From positions 1 to 64,000 of the forward strand of contig JAUMWT010000001.1 in assembly GCA_030529505.1 (NCBI GenBank): a DNA stretch of 64,000 nt, in the 5' to 3' direction. Positions 37,800 to 48,547 of the stretch are shown piece by piece; positions within the stretch are counted from its first letter, which is position 1, and the number at the start of each line of letters is the position of its first letter. Source of the DNA: Allobrachymonas sp. GTDB taxonomy: Bacteria; Pseudomonadota; Gammaproteobacteria; Burkholderiales; Burkholderiaceae_C. Under the pieces are notes generated by a model. That model was not told where the DNA came from. It saw only the letters and a program-made list of their open reading frames with translations, and searched no databases. Position numbers and translations under genes: made by a program.

Positions 37800-39260
37800 C
37801 TATTGCGACGTGCCAGCCCGCGCTTCAGCGAACTCAGTAGCAGAAACAATGCTCGACTCTTTACCAAGCTGCGAGCCTGCGGGGTTGATATTGTTTGCAA
37901 CCTGCCCTTCCCCTGTGTACAAATGAGGTGGCGCTGCGGTATGCACCACCCGCTGCGGATAAGGAATCTGGATGCCATGCTCGCGCAGAGAGCGCCAGAT
38001 CTGCACATTGATGGCCGAGCGCAGGGCCGTCAGGCCGTTTTCGGGGTCTTTCACCCAAAAGCCCACGCGAAACTCCAGCCCGTTGTCACCAAACATGTGC
38101 AAATGCGCAGCAGGCGCGGGCTCACGCGCCACGCGCGGCTGCATGGCGGCTGCTTCGGCCAGCAGGCGCTGCACCAGCTCCACATCGCTGCCATAGCTCA
38201 CGGTCACGGGCAGCCAGTGCCAAACGCGCGGATCGATCAGCGAACTGTTTTCCACCCGCAGGTTCACCAGCATGTCGTTGGGCAGAATGGCCTCGACTCC
38301 GGCGATGGAACGCACGCGGGTGAAGCGCGCCGAAATGTCGGTGACGCGGCCTTCGAAGTTATCGACCTTGATCACGTCGCCGATGCGCACGCTGCGTTCC
38401 AGCAGCACCACAAAGCCGCTCACGTAATTGGCCGCCAGCTTTTGCAAGCCCAGACCAATGCCCACCCCCAGGGCGCCGCCAAAGACCGAGAACGCCGTCA
38501 GGTCGATGTTGACGGCATCCAGCCCCAGCATCAGGGCCAGAAACAGCAACAGGGCGCGAATGACGTTGCTACCGATCTTGCGCAGCGACAGGGTGCTGCC
38601 CGTGGCATCGCGCAGCAGGCGCGCCTCGATCAGCGAAGACACCCACAGCGCCACCAGCAGGGCCACCACAACGAACACTGCGCCCAGAATCAGGCTGAGC
38701 AAGGTGGTGTTGATGGCGCCGAACTTGATCTTGATGCCATCCAGAAACGCCAGCAAATCAGGCAGCAGGCCCGTGGCCCACAGTGCCACGCAGCCCCAGA
38801 TGATCCAGGAAACGGTTTGCTCCAGCACTTTGACCCAGTGCTGCTGGCCCCAGAGGCGGCGCACGATTTTGGCCACGCTGCGAATCACCACCAGCGCGGC
38901 AATCACCGGCAAGGCAATGCGAAACAGGGAATCACGCACCGCCACGTGCATGAGCTGCGCAGCGAGCCAGGCAAAGCCCAGCCAGATGAAGGGAAAAAGC
39001 ACGCCGTCATAGTCCTTGACGCCAAAGAGCAGCGAATCTTCGCGCTGCGCACTGCGCTGCATCATGGCTTCGGCTGCATCGGGGATTCCGTTCTTCTTCG
39101 GCCCGGCCAGCACCGCCCTGCGCAGCAGGCGCACTGCCAGCCAGGCCAGGCCCGCCGTGACCACGATCACGGCCAATTGCTTCAGGGCCGCCGGCTGCAT
39201 CACTTGTTGCAGCCAGTTTGTCCACTCCTCTACCGGGAGATTGAAAAGTTGTGCGTTCAT
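37800..39260 (-). CDS. MscS-family mechanosensitive channel
   Basis: The 486-residue protein has ~5-6 transmembrane segments followed by the MscS pore helix and beta domain: LTAFSVFGGALGVGIGLGLQKLAANYVSGF, LLERSVRIGDVIKVDNFEGRV, RFTRVRSIAGVEAILPND. The glycine/alanine-packed pore helix and the tail cage region (VSYGSDVELVQRLL, FRVGFWVKDPENG) are intact. It opens at high membrane tension and releases solutes during osmotic downshock. It is longer than E. coli MscS (286) because of extra N-terminal helices and a short Ser/Ala/Glu-rich tail. Confidence 0.93.
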   Translation of the reverse strand: MNAQLFNLPVEEWTNWLQQVMQPAALKQLAVIVVTAGLAWLAVRLLRRAVLAGPKKNGIPDAAEAMMQRSAQREDSLLFGVKDYDGVLFPFIWLGFAWLAAQLMHVAVRDSLFRIALPVIAALVVIRSVAKIVRRLWGQQHWVKVLEQTVSWIIWGCVALWATGLLPDLLAFLDGIKIKFGAINTTLLSLILGAVFVVVALLVALWVSSLIEARLLRDATGSTLSLRKIGSNVIRALLLFLALMLGLDAVNIDLTAFSVFGGALGVGIGLGLQKLAANYVSGFVVLLERSVRIGDVIKVDNFEGRVTDISARFTRVRSIAGVEAILPNDMLVNLRVENSSLIDPRVWHWLPVTVSYGSDVELVQRLLAEAAAMQPRVAREPAPAAHLHMFGDNGLEFRVGFWVKDPENGLTALRSAINVQIWRSLREHGIQIPYPQRVVHTAAPPHLYTGEGQVANNINPAGSQLGKESSIVSATEFAEARAGTSQ

Positions 39261-39401
39261 CGCGGTTTCACCATTGTCGTTTGCGTGTTGTTCATCATTG
39301 ATGGGACGTTTTCAGCCCACTGGCCAAAGCGTTTTCGCGGGCGAGCGAGCAAGGCGTGCGTCTGCGCCTTCCTTTCAAACCGAAGCCCAAAACAAAGCCC
39401 C

Positions 39402-40627
<1,226 letters not shown>

Positions 40628-40638
40628 TCAAGGCGCGA

Positions 40639-42024
40639 TCAAACCATGCGCGCCAGCAAGGCGCCCTGGTAGCGTGCTTCCAGCGGCAGCCAGACCTTGA
40701 GCGGGCTGCCGTTGGCGATCTGGATGGCCTGGCCGTCGGCATTCTGCATGCCTTGCAGGGTGATGATCTGGTTGCCGCTGGGGTGGATGACTTCCAGCCG
40801 GTCGCCCACGGCGAAGCGGTTTTTCACCTCCACCTGCAACCAGCCCTCGCGCGCTTCGGTTTTGCTCACCTCGCCCACGAACTGGCTGCGCTGCGTTTGC
40901 GAGCTGCCGGTTTCGTAGTTCTGGTAGGTGTTGGCCGGGCGGCGCTCCAAAAAACCGGCGGTGTAGCCGCGGTTGCTCAAGCCCTCCAGCTCGGTGATCA
41001 GCTCGGGGTTGAAGGGGCGGCCCGCCACCGCATCATCAATGGCGCGGCGGTAGATTTGCGCGGTGCGGCTGACGTAATACAATGATTTGGTGCGCCCTTC
41101 GATCTTGAGCGAATCCACGCCAATCTTGGCCAGGCGCTCCACATACTCCACCGCGCGCAAGTCCTTGCTGTTCATGATGTAGGTGCCGTGCTCGTCTTCC
41201 ATGATCGGCATCAGCTCGCCCGGACGGCCGATTTCTTCGATCAGATAGACCTTGTCGGCCAGCGGGTGGCGCACGCCATCGCCCGTGGCGGCCGGTTCGC
41301 GGCCGCTGGCGGCAAAGGCTTTTTCGGCGCGCTCGCGCTCCGCCTCGAAATTGAAGTCTTTTTCCATGCGGCTGCCAATGGCATCGCCCGTGTTGCAGTC
41401 CACCTGTGCATCGTGCGTGGCGTAGTTCCAGCGGCAGGCATTGGTGCAAGTGCCCTGATTGGGGTCGCGCCGGTTGAAGTAACCGCTGAGCAGGCAGCGC
41501 CCGCTGTAGGCGATGCACAGCGCGCCGTGCACGAACACTTCCAGCTCCATGTCGGGGCATTCCTGACGGATTTTTTCGATTTCATCCAGGCTCAGCTCGC
41601 GCGAGAGGATGATGCGCGCCACGCCCACGCTCTGCCAGAACTTCACCGCCGCATAGTTCACCGTGTTGGCCTGCACCGAGAGGTGAATGGGCATCTCGGG
41701 CCACTTCTCGCGCACCATCATGATGAGGCCGGGGTCGGCCATGATGAGGGCGTCTGGGCGCATGGCAATCACGGGTTCGATGTCGCGCATATAGGTGCGC
41801 ACCTTGTCGTTGTGCGGCAGCAGGTTGCTGGTGACGAACAGTTTTTTGCCGCGCTGGTGCGCTTCGGCAATGCCTTGCTGAAGTTGCTCCAGCCTGAATT
41901 CGTTGTTGCGCGCACGCAAGCTGTAGCGCGGCTGGCCGGCGTAAACGGCATCGGCCCCGTAGTCGTAAGCGGCACGCATTTTTTCGAGGCTGCCTGCGGG
42001 CAGCAGCAGTTCGGGTGCTTTCAT
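40639..42024 (-). CDS. trhP: tRNA hydroxylation protein TrhP (YegQ, peptidase U32 family)
   Basis: The 461-residue protein starts at MKAPELLLPAGSLEKMRAA, the family's standard opening. U32 signatures are VFVHGALCIAYSGRCLLSGYF, TNACRW and VDSLKIEGRTKSLYYV. Conserved Cys residues in this centre bind an iron-sulfur cluster. TrhP/YegQ-type enzymes hydroxylate uridine-34 of tRNAs, using prephenate-derived chemistry (established in E. coli and relatives); despite the name they are not shown to be peptidases here. It is a stand-alone gene. Confidence 0.93.
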   Translation of the reverse strand: MKAPELLLPAGSLEKMRAAYDYGADAVYAGQPRYSLRARNNEFRLEQLQQGIAEAHQRGKKLFVTSNLLPHNDKVRTYMRDIEPVIAMRPDALIMADPGLIMMVREKWPEMPIHLSVQANTVNYAAVKFWQSVGVARIILSRELSLDEIEKIRQECPDMELEVFVHGALCIAYSGRCLLSGYFNRRDPNQGTCTNACRWNYATHDAQVDCNTGDAIGSRMEKDFNFEAERERAEKAFAASGREPAATGDGVRHPLADKVYLIEEIGRPGELMPIMEDEHGTYIMNSKDLRAVEYVERLAKIGVDSLKIEGRTKSLYYVSRTAQIYRRAIDDAVAGRPFNPELITELEGLSNRGYTAGFLERRPANTYQNYETGSSQTQRSQFVGEVSKTEAREGWLQVEVKNRFAVGDRLEVIHPSGNQIITLQGMQNADGQAIQIANGSPLKVWLPLEARYQGALLARMV

Positions 42025-42106
42025 GATGATGAAAAAGAGGCTATCAATAGATCAAGAAAAATAGGTCAAGAAAAAAATGTCTGTTAAACAAGCAATCATG
42101 GTCTGG

Positions 42107-42279
42107 GAGCCTGTTCAAAATCTCTGCACGGCGAGCCATCCAGCGGATTGGGGCGGGCTGCGGTGTTGCAAAACTTGCCAGTAGCACGTGCTACTCACGC
42201 ACCATTGGCCGCGTTTTGCGCCTTGCATCTCATCCCCAACCGCTTTTTGCCCACTCACGCCGAGATCCTGAACAAGCTC
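42107..42279. repeat. Dispersed intergenic element, copy D (173 bp) with central palindrome
   Basis: Left end GAGCCTGTTCAAAATCTC and right end in reverse GAGCTTGTTCAGGATCTC are clear inverted ends. The halves are homologous when one is reversed, including GGGATGAGATGCAAGGCGCA. A perfect 16-bp palindrome AGTAGCACGTGCTACT (42180-42195) lies at its centre. It occupies the gap between trhP and the esterase; the remaining ~215 bp of that gap (42280-42494) show nothing. Confidence 0.8.
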
Positions 42280-42494
42280 TGAAAAGTTCAAGCAAGTTTC
42301 AAGCATGGCCTTGCGCAGTTGTGCGGTCATGGCTCAAACATCGTTTGCCAAGGGGGCAGGCAGCATAGCCATGCCACCGCATGGCTTGCTTGTTGCGGCG
42401 CTGGCCGCCATTCATTGGCTCTCCCTTGCACGACTGATTGCGCCATTGAATGGAATACGGATTTTGCGATCAGAGCCAATCAGGCGATTTGCCA

Positions 42495-43631
42495 TCAACC
42501 GCCCTGCTCCTGCTCTTGCACGGCGTCATCGCTGCCACACCCAGTCCGCTCATCCGGCCGCAAGGCCCGGCGCAGTGCTTGGGCCGCCGCTTGCAAGGCC
42601 TGCTGCGCCTCGGGCATGGCCCGGCCCAGCTTGATGAATTCATGAATCACGCCGTGATACAGCTCCACCTCAACGGGCACACCGGCTGCGCGCAGTTTAT
42701 CGGCCCACAGCAGGCTGTCGTCCACAATCGGGTCGCATTCGGCCAGGCCCAGCCACAGCGGCGCCACATGGCTCACATCGTCGGCATGCAGCGGCGCAAA
42801 ACGCCAATCGGCAAAGTCTGCCGCATCGCGCACGCAAGTATGAAACATCCACTGGATTTGCGCTTCGCTCAACAAAAAACCCTGGCCATACAAGGTGCGT
42901 GAAGGCGTCAGCGGCTCGGCCTGCATGCCTGGGTAAAACAGCAATTGCAGCTGCAAAGGCAAGCCTTGCTGCGCTGCGCGCACGGCGCAAGCTGCCGCGA
43001 GTGTGCCGCCTGCGCTATCACCCCCCACGGCCATGCGGCAGGCATCCAGCCCCCAAGCAGCAGCATGCTGAGCCAACCAGTGCAGGGCGTCCCAGCAGTC
43101 GTCAAACGCAGCGGGGAATTTATGCTCTGGCGCCAGCCGATAGTCGAGCGACACCACGGCGCAGCCGCTGGCCTGGCACAGCCTGCGGCAAACGGCATCG
43201 TGCGTATCGATGCTGCCCACCACGAAGCCGCCGCCATGAAAGTACAGCAGCAGGGGCAACAGCTCAGCGCCCGATTCCGCGGACGATGCAATGGATGGTG
43301 ATGCGGATAATGTGGCAGATGGCGCTAAAGGCACCGCCGTGGTGGACGCAACAGGCTGCGCGGCATACAGACGCGCCCGCATGGGGCTGCCATCACGCCG
43401 GGGGATATGCAGGTCTTGCACGCGCGCTAGTTCGGGCGGATCGGGCTCCAGCACGCAACTGCCCAGGGCGTACGCTTCGCGCGCCATCTCGATCGGCATG
43501 TGCTGCATATCGGGCCGCTGCTTGCGCTGCACGCCATGCAAAAAGCCGCGGACATGCGGCTTCAGGCGTTGCCAGGCTTGAGGAGAAACGCCTGCTGGCG
43601 GTGCAGCGGCGTCGGGCGAATCGGGCGCCAT
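42495..43631 (-). CDS. HSL-family alpha/beta hydrolase (esterase/lipase)
   Basis: The 378-residue protein belongs to the hormone-sensitive-lipase group. Its oxyanion motif is HGGGFVVGSIDTHD, its nucleophile GDSAGGT, with Asp in LAECDPIVDD and His in GVIHEFIKLG. An Ala/Ser/Thr-rich insert of ~25 residues precedes the HGGG strand. No signal peptide is present, so a cytoplasmic carboxylesterase is expected; the substrate is unknown. Start 43631 (ATG) is used. The downstream edge lies 16 bp after the DUF2065 gene, so it may be read through from the hfl operon. Confidence 0.92.
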   Translation of the reverse strand: MAPDSPDAAAPPAGVSPQAWQRLKPHVRGFLHGVQRKQRPDMQHMPIEMAREAYALGSCVLEPDPPELARVQDLHIPRRDGSPMRARLYAAQPVASTTAVPLAPSATLSASPSIASSAESGAELLPLLLYFHGGGFVVGSIDTHDAVCRRLCQASGCAVVSLDYRLAPEHKFPAAFDDCWDALHWLAQHAAAWGLDACRMAVGGDSAGGTLAAACAVRAAQQGLPLQLQLLFYPGMQAEPLTPSRTLYGQGFLLSEAQIQWMFHTCVRDAADFADWRFAPLHADDVSHVAPLWLGLAECDPIVDDSLLWADKLRAAGVPVEVELYHGVIHEFIKLGRAMPEAQQALQAAAQALRRALRPDERTGCGSDDAVQEQEQGG

Positions 43632-43647
43632 CAAGCTGTGCTCCTCA

Positions 43648-43842
43648 TCACGCCGCAGCCACCAGCCAATACAGCAGCAGGCCGATCACCACGCTGACGC
43701 CACCTGCCAGACGAATGCCGTGGTCGGGCAATTGCAGCATTTGCTCGAACACGCGCCGCCAGAGGTGAGGGGCGACCAGGGGCATCAGCCCCTCGAACAT
43801 GAGCATGAAGGCCGCAGCCATCCAGAGGATTTTGTCGTTCAT
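43648..43842 (-). CDS. DUF2065 small membrane protein
   Basis: The 64-residue protein has two membrane helices (ILWMAAAFMLMFEGLMPLVAP and LAGGVSVVIGLLLYWLVAA) and is the DUF2065 protein that regularly follows hflC in Betaproteobacteria. Its start overlaps the hflC stop by 4 bp. Function is unknown, but the conserved position suggests a link with the HflKC complex. Confidence 0.9.
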   Translation of the reverse strand: MNDKILWMAAAFMLMFEGLMPLVAPHLWRRVFEQMLQLPDHGIRLAGGVSVVIGLLLYWLVAAA

Positions 43843-44933
43843 GGTTGTGTGGCGCTGGGTGGGGTTGGCGCAGCCGTAGTGGCTTTTGGAACGGTTTGGG
43901 CAGCAGCCAATGCAGCGGATGCCGCCAATGCAGACCCAGCCATTGCAGGCTGCACGGGTGCAGACGCTGCCGCTTGGGGCATTGAAAGTGCTGGCGGCGC
44001 ATCAGGCCGCTTGCCCTGTCCCTCACTCAAGTGGTGCAAGTTCTGCAGCAACTGGTTGCTGGCCGGATCGATCACCAGCACATCGCCCGCGCCGCCAAAG
44101 CTGCGGCGATACACCGTGAGCGATCGCAAGAAGCTGGCCAGCTGCGGATTCTGGGCATGGTCGGGCGCATAGATGCGGATGGCCTCGGCATCGCCCTCGC
44201 CGCGAATCTGCTGAGCCTGGCGTTGGCCTTCGGCCAGCAGGATGTCACGCTGGCTCTGGGCCTCGGTCTGCGCAGCCCGTACGGCACTGGCGCCTTCTTC
44301 CTTGATGCGCGCGGCGCTTTGCTGCAAGGCCGCAGCCATGCGCGCCTGCGCGGCTTGGGCGCTGGCTTCATCCACGTCCAGGCGCGTGAGGCGCACATTC
44401 AGCACCTGCAGGCCCCAGGCGGCCTGGCCCGCTGGTTGCGCGGCGGCATCCATCCGCTGCTTGAGGGCTTGCTGCAAACGGCTCATGGCAGCCGCATCAG
44501 CCAAAACTTGCGTCAATTGCTTGTGCGCCAATTCGGCCTGCAATGCGGCCAGCACGGCGTCGTTCAAACGCTTGGCGCCTGCTTCAGCCGTGCTGCCCAC
44601 GCTGTGCAGATACGCCTGCGGATCGCTGATGCGCCACTGCACATACCACGACAGCGCCAAGCGCTGGTTTTGCCCGCTTTGGTCGCTGATGATGCTTTGA
44701 TCGCCCGTGTGGCCCGTTGCAAGCAGCGTGCGCCGATCCAGCGTGCGCAGCTCTTGCACGGGCCAGGGCCATTTGAATTGCAGGCCCGGCGTTTGCACCA
44801 GGCGCTGCAACTGACCCGCGCCATACACCAGGGCGTACTGGCGCTGATCCACCACGAACAGGCCGGTGCTTGCCCAAATGGCCAAAGCCGCCAGCACCAG
44901 CAACAAGGCAGTGACTTTTCGCAAAACACTCAT
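43839..44933 (-). CDS. hflC: HflC, SPFH/band-7 protease modulator subunit
   Basis: The 364-residue protein starts at MSVLRKVTALLLVLAALAI, an N-terminal membrane anchor. A band-7 domain follows (FVVDQRQYALVYGAGQLQRLVQTPGLQFKWPWP). Helical residues ~200-280 contain QSQRDILLAEGQRQAQQIRGEGDAEA and are typical of HflC. Together with HflK it forms a cage around FtsH in the inner membrane. The ~80-residue Ala/Pro/Thr-rich C-terminal tail is longer than usual. It is 7 bp downstream of hflK. Confidence 0.95.
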   Translation of the reverse strand: MSVLRKVTALLLVLAALAIWASTGLFVVDQRQYALVYGAGQLQRLVQTPGLQFKWPWPVQELRTLDRRTLLATGHTGDQSIISDQSGQNQRLALSWYVQWRISDPQAYLHSVGSTAEAGAKRLNDAVLAALQAELAHKQLTQVLADAAAMSRLQQALKQRMDAAAQPAGQAAWGLQVLNVRLTRLDVDEASAQAAQARMAAALQQSAARIKEEGASAVRAAQTEAQSQRDILLAEGQRQAQQIRGEGDAEAIRIYAPDHAQNPQLASFLRSLTVYRRSFGGAGDVLVIDPASNQLLQNLHHLSEGQGKRPDAPPALSMPQAAASAPVQPAMAGSALAASAALAAAQTVPKATTAAPTPPSATQP

Positions 44934-44940
44934 ATCCACC

Positions 44941-46155
44941 TCAGCGGCGCTGGCGCAGCAATGCGGGATCGCGGCTGCGCTGGGGATTGTTGGCCGGGTT
45001 GTTGGCAGCTTGGCTGGCAGATGCTGCGCCCCGGGGCGCTGCCGCCGAACGATCTGCGGCTGAGCGGCCTGCTGCCGCGTTGGCTTTATCACTTGCACCG
45101 GCCACGGCTGCCGATGCAGGACTGGAAGCTGCATCGGCTGATGAGGCAGATGCGGCCTGCCCCGACTGGCTCAGCGCAATGTGGATGGGCTGGCCGCTTT
45201 GGCTGTCCACCACCACCTTGTTCATTTGGGCATACACCTCTTGCATGGCCGCGTGGTACAGGCGGCTGCGCGTGGCCTGCGGGGCCTTCTGGTATTCGGG
45301 CAACACGGCGGCAAACTGTTCGGACTCTGCCCGCGCATCGGCCACCACCTGCCGTTTGTAGGCCTGGGCCTCGTCTTGCAGGCGTGCCACCTCCTGCGCC
45401 GTGGCAGCCAGGGCCTGGCTGGCAGCAGAAGCCGCTTGCGCCGCAGCCTGGGCTTGCTGTTCGCGCGCCTGCTGCACTTGCTGCTGCGCAGCCTGCACGG
45501 TTTGCGGCAAACGGATGGCTTCACCCACCGCGCTCAGGCCCGTGATTTCAATACCGCTTTGGCCCGCATCCAGCGCGGCTTGCAGCATGGGCTGCACACG
45601 GCTTGCGATGGCTTGGACACCACCTGTCGTCAACTCAGTCAAACTCATGCCGCCCAATGCCGTGCGCACGGCGTGCGCCCCCGCCAGCTTCAGCAGGGTT
45701 TCGGCCCCTTCGGCCTGATGCAGCAGATATTGCTTCACGTCGCGGATGCGGTATTGCGCCAGCAAGCGCACCTCCACAATGGAACCATCGGCCGTGAGCA
45801 TCTGCTCGGCCCGCAGGCCCGAATGCGGCACGCTGGCTGCGTCGCCAATCGCCACAGAGTCTGTTTCGGCCAGCTTCAGGATTTCGTGCGATTCGATGGG
45901 GTAAGGCAAGGCCCAGTTCAAGCCCACGCGCGCTGTCATCCGCTGGAATTGCCCCAGGCGGAAAATGGCCGCGCGCTGCCCGCTTTGCAGCACGAACAGG
46001 CCGCTCATCAACCAGGCTGCCAAAACAGCCAGCAACACGAAAAGCAGGGCGCGCCAAGCCGCACCGCGTGGGCCTTGGGGCGCGCGCCCTGCTTGCCCGG
46101 CCCCGGGCCAGGGGCTATGACCTGGCTTGCCTGTTTTACCCAACCAACCGCTCAA
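44941..46155 (-). CDS. hflK: HflK, SPFH/band-7 protease modulator subunit
   Basis: A TTG start at 46155 is chosen because AGGAG lies 6 nt upstream and no ATG fits; this gives 404 residues. A Gly/Pro-rich cytoplasmic N-terminus precedes one membrane segment (ALLFVLLAVLAAWLMSGLFVLQ). The band-7 domain (GQRAAIFRLGQFQRMTARVG) and a long Gln/Ala-rich helix (~210-300) follow. An Ala/Ser-rich tail of ~70 residues ends the protein. With HflC it modulates FtsH proteolysis of membrane proteins. Confidence 0.94.
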   Translation of the reverse strand: MSGWLGKTGKPGHSPWPGAGQAGRAPQGPRGAAWRALLFVLLAVLAAWLMSGLFVLQSGQRAAIFRLGQFQRMTARVGLNWALPYPIESHEILKLAETDSVAIGDAASVPHSGLRAEQMLTADGSIVEVRLLAQYRIRDVKQYLLHQAEGAETLLKLAGAHAVRTALGGMSLTELTTGGVQAIASRVQPMLQAALDAGQSGIEITGLSAVGEAIRLPQTVQAAQQQVQQAREQQAQAAAQAASAASQALAATAQEVARLQDEAQAYKRQVVADARAESEQFAAVLPEYQKAPQATRSRLYHAAMQEVYAQMNKVVVDSQSGQPIHIALSQSGQAASASSADAASSPASAAVAGASDKANAAAGRSAADRSAAAPRGAASASQAANNPANNPQRSRDPALLRQRR

Positions 46156-46286
46156 CTCCTGCTCCTGCTTGTGTCTTTACTGCGTTTGATATGTGATGCT
46201 TGCCGGGCAGCACGGCTGCCACCAGGCTTGAATGCGAGTGATGCGTGCCGCGTCACTTCCGACAAATGCTTCTCTTGGGTTGACCC

Positions 46287-47537
46287 TCATTCGTCCGCTG
46301 CCGCTTGAGTAGACGAGGCCGATGCCGCTGGCGGCAGCGTATCTGCCGCACTATCTGCCGCCCCATTCGGCGGCTGACTATACCAGTCGGGTGGTTGCGC
46401 ATTGCCGCCTCTTGCCCCGCCGGGCCCGATCGTTTGCAAAGCCGCATCGGCCATGGCTTGCCGCAGCAGATCCAGGCCCTGCCCTTGCCGCGCGCTGATG
46501 TAAATGCGCGGAATTTGCTGGCCGTTGATGGCATAGCTGTCTTGCATCTGCACAGGTTGGCGCTGCGGCGGCAAGGCATCGGCCTTGTTGAAGACCAGAA
46601 TCTGTGCAATGTCGTCTGCCCCGATTTCAGCCAGCACGCGCTGCACTTCATTGATCTGCTCGGGCCAGTGGGGGCTGGCGGCATCCACCACATGCAGCAG
46701 CAAGTCGGCATCCACGGCTTCTTGCAGGGTGGCTTCAAACGCCTCGACCAAACCGTGCGGCAAATCGCGGATGAAGCCCACCGTGTCCGACAAGGAAATG
46801 CTGCGCCCCAATTGCGCCAGATAGAGCTGGCGCGTGGTGGTGTCGAGCGTGGCAAACAACTGGTCGGCCGCATAGCTGCGCGCCTTGACCAGGGCATTGA
46901 ACAGCGTGGATTTGCCTGCATTGGTGTAGCCCACCAGCGAAACCGAAAAGGTGCCCGTGCGCTGGCGCTGGCGGCGCTGCGTGGCGCGCTGGCGCTTGAC
47001 CTTTTGCAGCTGCGTGCGCGTGCGCTTGATGGCCTCGTCGATCATGCGGCGATCGAGCTCGATCTGGCGCTCACCCGGGCCGCCCCGCGTGCCAATGCCG
47101 CCCTGCTGGCGCTCCAGGTGGCTCCAGCGGCGCACCAAGCGCGTGCTGAGGTATTGCAAACGTGCCAGCTCCACCTGCAATTTGCCCTCGTGACTGCGTG
47201 CGCGCTGGGCAAAAATTTGCAGAATCAGCATGGTGCGGTCATTGACCGGGCGCTCGAAAAAGCGCTCCAGATTACGCTGCTGCGCAGGGCTGAGCGCTTG
47301 GTCGAACAAGATTTCGGTGGCCCCATACGCCTGGGCCAGCTCCTTGATTTCTTCGGCCTTGCCCTTGCCCACGAACAAGGCCGGATCGGGCGCCTGGCGC
47401 TTGCAGGTGATGCGCGCCACAGGCGTGAGCCCCGCGGTTTGCGCCAGCAGGCCAAGTTCTTCCAGCTCGCCGTCGAAATGCGGCAAACCCAAATCCACAC
47501 CCACCAGCACGGCGCGGGGTTCGGCAGCATCTGTCAA
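46287..47537 (-). CDS. hflX: Ribosome-associated GTPase HflX
   Basis: HflX splits stalled 70S ribosomes under stress. The product (416 residues from the TTG at 47537; a TTG at 47618 is possible) shows the HflX N-terminal domain (RAVLVGVDLGLPHFDGELEELGLLA). The glycine-rich linker GGIGTRGGPGERQIELDRR follows, then G1 VGYTNAGKST, DTVGFIRDLPHGLVEAF and G4 FNKADAL. The C-terminus is Ala/Ser-rich. No ATG fits the N-terminus, so a non-ATG start is likely. It follows hfq after a terminator and precedes hflK by ~130 bp. Confidence 0.92.
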   Translation of the reverse strand: MTDAAEPRAVLVGVDLGLPHFDGELEELGLLAQTAGLTPVARITCKRQAPDPALFVGKGKAEEIKELAQAYGATEILFDQALSPAQQRNLERFFERPVNDRTMLILQIFAQRARSHEGKLQVELARLQYLSTRLVRRWSHLERQQGGIGTRGGPGERQIELDRRMIDEAIKRTRTQLQKVKRQRATQRRQRQRTGTFSVSLVGYTNAGKSTLFNALVKARSYAADQLFATLDTTTRQLYLAQLGRSISLSDTVGFIRDLPHGLVEAFEATLQEAVDADLLLHVVDAASPHWPEQINEVQRVLAEIGADDIAQILVFNKADALPPQRQPVQMQDSYAINGQQIPRIYISARQGQGLDLLRQAMADAALQTIGPGGARGGNAQPPDWYSQPPNGAADSAADTLPPAASASSTQAAADE

Positions 47538-47637
47538 GTTATCAATCGCAGTCAAGAGCAAATCCGTGGCCTGATGGCCGGCAAGAATAAAAACAAGAAA
47601 GACGAAAGGGCGACGCAAAGCCGCCCTTTTCGGTCGC

Positions 47638-47671
47638 CAAAAACAATGGCGCCGAACGAGTCGGCGCCATT
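47638..47671 (-). terminator. Terminator after hfq
   Basis: On the minus strand AATGGCGCCGA and TCGGCGCCATT (47645-47671) form an 11-bp stem with a 5-nt loop, followed by GTTTTTGG. It begins 7 bp after the hfq stop codon, so hflX expression needs read-through or its own promoter. A second weaker hairpin with a T-rich tail lies near 47590-47630. Confidence 0.8.
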
Positions 47672-47677
47672 TCGGGT

Positions 47678-47941
47678 TTAGGGCTGCATGCCGCCTTCAG
47701 CAGCGCCCGCCCCTTCGCCTGTGGCCGAGAAGTTGATGGCCCGGCCCGGCACAATGGTGGAAATGGCGTGCTTGTAAACCATTTGCGTAATGGTGTTACG
47801 CAGCAGCACCACGTATTGGTCAAAAGATTCAATTTGCCCCTGCAGCTTGATGCCATTGACCAAATAAATGGACACGGGCACATGCTCGCGGCGCAGGGTG
47901 TTGAGGAAAGGGTCTTGCAGCAGCTGGCCTTTGTTGCTCAC
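47678..47941 (-). CDS. hfq: RNA chaperone Hfq
   Basis: A GTG start at 47941 (GGAGA upstream) gives 87 residues and the standard N-terminus [18 protein letters not shown]. Sm1 ([29 protein letters not shown]) and Sm2 ([17 protein letters not shown]) motifs are complete. Hfq is a hexamer that pairs small RNAs with mRNAs. The C-terminal tail is short and Gly/Ala-rich. In Burkholderiales der normally lies upstream; here there is no gene upstream for 600 bp. Confidence 0.97.
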   Translation of the reverse strand: MSNKGQLLQDPFLNTLRREHVPVSIYLVNGIKLQGQIESFDQYVVLLRNTITQMVYKHAISTIVPGRAINFSATGEGAGAAEGGMQP

Positions 47942-48547
47942 GCTATTCTCCGTATTGTTCAAAACCGTCCCGATCAGCCCGCATGCCTGCACGCCGCCGG
48001 GGAGCTTGGCTCTTGTTGTTCAAAAATGGGAAGCGTTGAACATAACACAAGTACAAACGGCATCAGCGCGTGACGGCTCCCGCAGCAACACTCCGTTACG
48101 TATTTTTGTCCCGATCCAGCCCTCGCCACCAGTGGATGCCACCGGTGGATAAAAGCCAGGCATTGGCTGCCTCCCGATGAGCGGATTCGTGCGAACGAAC
48201 TCGCGCAAACAGGCCTATGCGCATTGAGCAGGGCCTGACGTTGGCACCCCAGGCACTCTCGGCATGGAAACATTGATCGAGCAGGCAAGCATGCGCAACA
48301 AACCAATGGCCGCGAAAAATCCTTCTTTCTGCAAGCATGGCTGGCAATATGCCGCTTCGCCTAAACACTTTTAATTGAAAACAGGATTCAGCCTTTTGGC
48401 TTCTTGACGATTTCCTTGCACTCCTTGCACAATGGATGCATTGCGTTACAAATCGCGCCCGGTTTTTGGTGAGATTTTGATGGAAGTGGTTTTTCTTGAT
48501 GCTTTTTCAAAAAACCTCGTTATTCAACACCCATTGCAGAGGCCCTT
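47942..48547. other. 606-bp divergent gap between hfq and the A2M gene
   Basis: It contains two tandem copies of CCACCrGTGGAT (about 48128-48150) but no supported gene; small open frames lack domains. It should carry the hfq promoter and the A2M promoter. A weak candidate for A2M is TTGACG (48404-48409) with CACAAT (48428-48433), spacing 18. Confidence 0.4.

Noticed and set aside
47974..48306. Minus-strand frame upstream of hfq as a replacement for der
   Set aside because: It has none of the double GTPase motifs of Der and no ribosome site.
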